From an uncultured Lachnospiraceae bacterium (lineage in GTDB: Bacteria; Bacillota; Clostridia; Lachnospirales; Lachnospiraceae): DNA of 64,000 nucleotides. Each line of letters opens with the position of its first letter. Positions within the stretch are counted from its first letter, which is position 1. The stretch is taken from the NCBI GenBank assembly GCA_910577275.1, contig CAJTMW010000022.1:1-64000 (forward strand), in the 5' to 3' direction. A program made the position numbers and the translations under genes. Shown in pieces: positions 61,736-64,000 of the stretch. Under the pieces are notes generated by a model that saw only the letters and a program-made list of their open reading frames with translations, did no database searches and was not told the DNA's origin.

Positions 61736-62905
61736 ATGACTTCAAGAAGAAAATGGCTTTTGGCAGTAATTGGTCTGTCAATTGGTTTGGCGGTAACAGG
61801 ATGCGGAAAAGAGGAGGAGAACACACAGCCACAGGTGACTGTGGAACCCATTCCGACGGCAGAGCCCATACCTGAGGAGGAAGAAGAACCGGAGGAGGAG
61901 CCGGCGTCCACAGAGAGAGAAGTGGTGGACGGGAAAATGCAGAGCTACCTGACCGGAGAGTGGAAGGATGAAGCGGTGGTGAACAGACGTCCCATCGCCG
62001 TTATGGTTCCCAACAATGCGCCTGCGCTTCCGCAGTACGGCATTTCCAGGGCAAGCATCATTTACGAAGCACCTGTGGAGGGAAGAATCACCAGATTAAT
62101 GCCTGTGTTTGAGGATTTTGACGATTTGGAGAGAATCGGGCCTGTCAGGAGCAGCCGTGATTACTATATCTATATCGCCATGGGCTACGAGGCTATTTAC
62201 TGTAACTGGGGACTTGCTGTTCCTTATGTGGAGGAACTGATTAACAGGGACACTGTTCAGAACATCAGCGCCTCTGTGCAGGGAATTCATAACCCCGCCG
62301 ACGAAGCCTTTGACAGGGTCAGCCGTCCGGGAAAGGCCAAGGAATTTACCGGCTACCTTTTCATCGACGGAATGAAAAAGGCGGCGGAGCGGCTTGGTTA
62401 TGACTGGGAATATGACGACGACCATGTTGCACCCTTCATCTTTGCACCTGAGGGAACAAAGGCGCAGGACAATTATGCGGACGAACCGGACGCCACCATG
62501 ATTTATCCCGGCGGACAGTCCGGTAACCAGAGCGGGTACGGCGCTTACAATCCTTATTTTGAATATCATGAGGACGAAGGAGTTTACTACAGATATCAGG
62601 ACGGAAGCGCGCAGGTTGACGAGCTGGACGGCAGCCAGCTTAAGGTTTCCAACGTCATATTACAGTACTGCCACGGCGAGGTGAGAGACGCCCACGATTA
62701 TCTTGCTTTCGGTGTTCACGGCGAGGGAAAGGCAATCGTCTTTACCGGCGGAAAAGCCATCGAGGGCACATGGGAGAGATATGACGGCGATTCCACTCCG
62801 GCGAAATTCCTTGACAAGGATGGAAATGAAATCATATTCAACACAGGAAAAACTTGGATTTGCAATATCTGGGACGAATATGGGAAGCATGTGGAATATA
62901 ACTAA
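61736..62905 (+). CDS. DUF3048-domain lipoprotein (YerB-like)
   Basis: This 389-residue lipoprotein has a lipobox Cys at 23 (VTGC), a Glu/Pro-rich linker (28-60) and the two parts of DUF3048. The N-terminal domain contains RRPIAVMVPNN, ISRASIIYEAPVEG and GPVRSSRDYY; the C-terminal domain contains GSQLKVSNVILQ and GEGKAIVFTGGKAIEGTW. The function is unknown; it acts outside the membrane. GGGAGGAAG precedes the ATG. It is transcribed with or shortly after the hydrolase gene. Confidence 0.88.
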   Translation: MTSRRKWLLAVIGLSIGLAVTGCGKEEENTQPQVTVEPIPTAEPIPEEEEEPEEEPASTEREVVDGKMQSYLTGEWKDEAVVNRRPIAVMVPNNAPALPQYGISRASIIYEAPVEGRITRLMPVFEDFDDLERIGPVRSSRDYYIYIAMGYEAIYCNWGLAVPYVEELINRDTVQNISASVQGIHNPADEAFDRVSRPGKAKEFTGYLFIDGMKKAAERLGYDWEYDDDHVAPFIFAPEGTKAQDNYADEPDATMIYPGGQSGNQSGYGAYNPYFEYHEDEGVYYRYQDGSAQVDELDGSQLKVSNVILQYCHGEVRDAHDYLAFGVHGEGKAIVFTGGKAIEGTWERYDGDSTPAKFLDKDGNEIIFNTGKTWICNIWDEYGKHVEYN

Positions 62906-62919
62906 ACGATGATTAGAAC

Positions 62920-62951
62920 CCCGCAGTTTACAACTGCGGGTGTTTTGTGTA
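62920..62951 (+). terminator. Terminator of the DUF3048 gene
   Basis: CCCGCAGTT/AACTGCGGG perfect stem with loop TAC, then TGTTTTGTGT. Confidence 0.85.
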
Positions 62952-62955
62952 TAAT
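62927..62955 (+). promoter_or_regulatory. Promoter of glmS
   Basis: TTTACA (62927-62932), 17-nt spacer, TATAAT (62950-62955). The -35 lies in the loop of the preceding terminator. The glmS transcript would start near 62962 and carry a leader of about 470 nt. Confidence 0.7.
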
Positions 62956-63017
62956 GGTGTTCGTGGCACCTTGATAATTGAATAAGCGGTGATGAAACTG
63001 TCATTGTTCCCCATCTA

Positions 63018-63231
63018 GCGCCATGGCCTTTTTACAGAAACGGAGGGCGGGATGTTTTCGGAATTTTCTGCTGTAAGCGGATAATTTGCAGAAAGCCTCC
63101 GGCAACCCTGCGAGGATGAAAAGGCTGACGAGGGAAAGAGTTATCGAAAATTCGGCGGATGCTCTTTCGTACGGCTCCGGTGCGAGATATACCGGCAAAT
63201 ATGCGGGTAACTGCAAAACAAATACGGTATA
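63018..63231 (+). ncRNA. glmS ribozyme-riboswitch
   Basis: This self-cleaving RNA uses glucosamine-6-phosphate as cofactor and destroys the glmS mRNA when the product is abundant. Conserved blocks appear in order: AGCGCC (cleavage between A63017 and G63018), TGACGAGG (63126-63133), TTATCGA (63141-63147) and TTCGGCGGATG (63151-63161). P1 is formed by GCCTTTT (63026-63032) and AAAAGGC (63119-63125); P2 by GAAAGAG (63134-63140) and CTCTTTC (63162-63168). The P1 loop is unusually long, about 86 nt. The 3' border is approximate. Confidence 0.93.
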
Positions 63232-63241
63232 ACAGGAGACA

Positions 63242-63330
63242 CGAGATGAAGCTTCACTAAGGCAGCACAGGATGCAGCCTAAGTGAAACTAAGTCATCTC
63301 GAAAAAGAACGTCTCATACGAGCCGTTCTT
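63242..63330 (+). promoter_or_regulatory. Two hairpins between the ribozyme and glmS
   Basis: Hairpin 1 (63242-63301) pairs CGAGATGA with TCATCTCG and TTCACTAAGGC with GCCTAAGTGAA (one mismatch). Hairpin 2 (63305-63330) pairs AAGAACG with CGTTCTT. Neither is followed by a T-run. They may protect the 5' end left after cleavage or set its decay; this is inferred. The remaining leader to 63432 shows nothing else. Confidence 0.6.
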
Positions 63331-63432
63331 CCAATATGTGCAGATGACGCGGCAAAATTTGTGTCAGAAAGCGGAAACGACTATAAAATAAATTAAAGTT
63401 CTTATAAAAACAGAAAGATGAGGGAAACAATT

Positions 63433-64000
63433 ATGTGTGGAATCATTGGATATACAGGAAAGGGAAAGGCGGCTAAGATTATGCTGGACGCCCTTGAGCT
63501 TTTGGAATACAGAGGCTATGACAGCGCAGGCATTGCGCTTTTAAGCCGGGGCGTGACGCAGATTGTAAAGGCGGCGGGGAGAGTAAAGGACTTGCGGCGT
63601 CTGTGCGAGGAAAAAAAGCCGGAGGGCCAGTGCGGCATCGGCCATACGAGATGGGCGACTCACGGGGGCGTGTGCGACGAGAACGCCCATCCTCACAGAT
63701 TCGGCAATGTCACGCTGATACATAACGGTATCATCGAAAACTACAGGGAACTCATTGAAAAGTACTCCCTGGAGGGTCAGCTCAAATCCGAGACGGACAG
63801 CGAAGTGGTGGCTGCGGTTTTAGAGCATTTTTATTCGGGAGACCCTTATTCGGCAATCAGAAGAACCGTGTTGAAGCTCAAGGGAACCTTTGCCCTTGCC
63901 ATTATGTTTGACGACCAGCCCGACCAGATTTTTGCGGTACGGAATGTGAGCCCCATTGTTGCGGCGGTTACAAAGGACGGGGCGATTCTGTCCTCCGACG
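63433..64000 (+). CDS. glmS: Glucosamine-6-phosphate synthase (glutamine-hydrolysing), 3' end cut
   Basis: GlmS makes glucosamine-6-phosphate from fructose-6-phosphate and glutamine, the first step towards UDP-GlcNAc for the cell wall. The first 189 residues are visible: the N-terminal nucleophile Cys 2 (MCGIIGYTG), LEYRGYDSAGIA, GHTRWATHG, HNGIIENY and TDSEVV of the class II amidotransferase domain. The isomerase domains lie beyond the window. GATGAGGGAAAC precedes ATG 63433. The ribozyme upstream confirms the gene identity. Confidence 0.96.
   Translation, partial: MCGIIGYTGKGKAAKIMLDALELLEYRGYDSAGIALLSRGVTQIVKAAGRVKDLRRLCEEKKPEGQCGIGHTRWATHGGVCDENAHPHRFGNVTLIHNGIIENYRELIEKYSLEGQLKSETDSEVVAAVLEHFYSGDPYSAIRRTVLKLKGTFALAIMFDDQPDQIFAVRNVSPIVAAVTKDGAILSSD

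Noticed and set aside
1..64000. CRISPR arrays, tRNA, rRNA, intact transposase or integrase genes
   Set aside because: I looked for regular direct repeats with spacers, clover-leaf sequences with a T-loop and transposase or recombinase motifs on both strands and found none that I could support.

Overview
The window looks like a chromosomal segment of a gut-type member of the Lachnospiraceae (Clostridia, Bacillota). The grounds are gene content and signals: strong Shine-Dalgarno sequences, sigma-A promoters with 17-nt spacers, a LexA/DinR-type SOS box, a CIRCE element before groESL, a glmS ribozyme, and several protein families I know mainly from Lachnospiraceae. No rRNA, tRNA, CRISPR array or intact insertion sequence was seen.

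Layout. (1) 1-8000 is an accessory, partly decayed region. It holds an array of duplicated unknown genes with frameshifts, a hicAB toxin-antitoxin pair with an operator filling its promoter spacer, an ABC-F ATPase gene behind a long leader (promoter, 29-codon upstream ORF, three hairpins), and remnants of a regulator and of an acetyltransferase-like gene. (2) 8000-10500: an AraC regulator, an EamA exporter carrying an in-frame insertion with a perfect 14-bp hairpin, and a DUF2000 protein. (3) 10600-15200: a Bce-type peptide-sensing and detoxification module (response regulator, kinase, ATPase, permease). (4) 15200-21100: an exported protein, a serine hydrolase, a membrane protein, and a divergently transcribed Y-family polymerase with a LexA box inside its promoter. 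(5) 21100-30600: a chemosensory operon (sensor kinase, receiver plus degenerate HD-GYP, CheR, CheB, CheY-like, CheA, CheW, chemoreceptor) behind a structured leader. (6) 30600-37400: a DUF4430 lipoprotein with an ECF substrate-binding subunit (possible corrinoid uptake), an aldo/keto reductase and an Lhr-type helicase. (7) 37400-46900: a carbohydrate utilisation locus with a membrane-bound AraC sensor, a binding protein, two permeases, a GH88-type unsaturated glucuronyl hydrolase and a GH42-type beta-galactosidase. (8) 46900-56200: a zinc dehydrogenase, an AAA-ATPase/PD-(D/E)XK protein, a KdpDE-like two-component system without kdpABC, an acetyltransferase, a GH25 muramidase, an unknown protein and a degenerate GGDEF protein. 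(9) 56200-64000: CIRCE-groES-groEL, bifunctional rel, a metallo-beta-lactamase-fold hydrolase, a DUF3048 lipoprotein, and the 5' part of glmS behind its self-cleaving ribozyme.

The observations I rank highest are the candidate antibiotic-responsive attenuator in front of the ABC-F gene, the hairpin element inserted in the EamA reading frame, the enlarged P1 arm of the glmS ribozyme, the unidentified leader of the chemosensory operon, and the loss of catalytic residues in both c-di-GMP-type domains of the window.
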